Shown here: positions 62,990-64,000 of the stretch, in pieces | How positions within the stretch are numbered: position 1 is the first letter of the stretch | Layout of the letters: every line of letters starts with the position of its first letter | Source of the DNA: Bactericera cockerelli | Taxonomy: Eukaryota > Arthropoda > Insecta > Hemiptera > Triozidae | Direction of reading: 5' to 3' | Assembly (NCBI GenBank): GCA_024516035.1 | Contig: CM044956.1 | Coordinates: forward strand, 8,543,997 to 8,607,996 | DNA: 64,000 nt | Made by a program: the position numbers and the translations under genes | Notes under the pieces: model-generated | What the model saw: the letters and a program-made list of their open reading frames with translations, nothing else | What the model was told of the DNA's origin: nothing | Databases searched by the model: none

Positions 62990-64000
62990 TTTATTATAAT
63001 AATTATTTTTCTTTGTGTTATAATGTTACAATTTTAGTGGCTAGCGCAGAATCATAGGACTTTACCACTTTAATTTACAATATCTTGTATTTTTTTGCCT
63101 ATGATTCTGCCACTGGTCGCTTCTTCACATCAAAGCAGCTACTCATTTTTCCTCACGAGGTATGAATGGACCCCGAACATCCAAGTACAGAGCAGAAAAA
63201 TTCCTACACCGCTGGGGATCGAACACAGGTCACCATGTGTGCAATGCCTAGCGCGCTAACTCACTCTGACACAGTGACTACGAAATTCTTTATTAAGAGG
63301 ACATAAGTACAAACAAATAATGATCAAAATGAAAAATGGAATACAAAAGAGGCGCTTGACAAAAAAGAGAAAAAAGTACATGATTTGACTCAACAAAATC
63401 ACGTCTACCAGAAACACAACCATGAACAAAATTTGCACAGTCAATATAATAAGATTAGTAGTGTCTTTACGAAAAAGAGGGTTACCAAGATAATTGGATC
63501 ATGGGTAGATTTCCAAGGCAGTGGGCAGTGTAGATGCTAAATGCACAGAGGATAAGCCAACATCTTCAGAGGGAAATAGTGCTTTGTCTTGATACCATAA
63601 TTTTTTTTTATATAGAGATGCACTCTATAATAATAACATTTTTTAGTGGAAGGTAACCACCAGGCGAGGTTAAAGCTCAAATCATTTTCTACCACCTAAC
63701 CCTCAGACTCTTATTATGTGGTCACAAACTCAAATTAATGAGGAAAAATTCATCCACTGGGTGGGATTCGAACCAACGGATCTCTACGCTACCTGGATTA
63801 CCAGACTAGCGTGTTAACCATTTGACTCTAGCTCTAGTGCAGAAGGAATATCAATGTTACTGTTATACTGATTGTATTCTGCCAGTGCCAGCCTCCGTGG
63901 CGTAATGGTTGTGACTACTGCCCGTAGTCCCGAGTTCAACTCCCGGTTGGGGCAGACTTTTCGACGAAAATTCTGTTCCATCCAAACACGTGAGGCTGGC
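62990..64000. other. FAM234 intron 9 of copy 2, repeats only
   Basis: Contains a Ser/Leu-like SINE (63100-63282), copy-1-like sequence (63285-63400 and 63730-63875), a fragment ACCTCGCCTGGTGG-type repeat (63655-63710), a tRNA-like head (63750-63827) and a family E SINE head cut by the window end. No exon seen. Confidence 0.55.

Overview
This is eukaryotic nuclear DNA, AT-rich and full of retroposons. GT-AG introns, poly-A signals, tRNA-headed SINEs, LTR elements and insect-type orthologues point to an insect. The abundant tRNA-headed SINEs with (TAA)n tails make me think of a hemipteran, possibly a planthopper, but that is recollection and not proof. One run of 100 N (42433-42532) shows this is a scaffold joined from two contigs.

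Six host genes can be recognised. From left to right they are: CARM1/PRMT4 arginine methyltransferase (minus, cut by the left edge); WDR74/Nsa1 (plus, 5 exons); BAP18 chromatin subunit (plus, 4 exons); a BCDIN3D-type RNA methyltransferase with two large insertions (minus, 2 exons); BUD13 splicing factor (minus, 6 exons, 17588-26431); and a FAM234-family single-pass membrane protein (plus, from 27420). CARM1/WDR74 and BUD13/FAM234 are head-to-head pairs. They are housekeeping genes of methylation, ribosome assembly, chromatin and splicing, and do not form a pathway.

The right half (27.4-64 kb) is one gene locus seen twice. FAM234 exons 1-10 lie at 27420-42247, then comes the gap, then exons 3-9 again at 42923-62930, nearly identical. 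The first contig stops inside the gene and the second starts inside the gene, so two alleles placed in tandem are as likely as a true duplication. Comparing the copies gives ready-made empty and filled insertion sites.

Mobile DNA dominates. Intron 1 of FAM234 holds a 4.6-kb Ty3/Gypsy element with identical LTRs and an intact 1389-residue Gag-Pol frame, inserted in the arm of an older inverted-repeat element. Intron 4 of the second copy holds an 11.6-kb nest: an outer TIR element containing a mini-Helitron, an inner long-TIR element, a tRNA SINE and an env-bearing errantivirus-like retroelement. A BUD13 intron contains a 2.7-kb fold-back element with fragments of an unrecognised protein. SINEs headed by 5S rRNA and by several tRNA types occur throughout, often nested with clear target-site duplications. 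A tandem array made from the 3' part of FAM234 exon 8 differs in copy number between the two copies.
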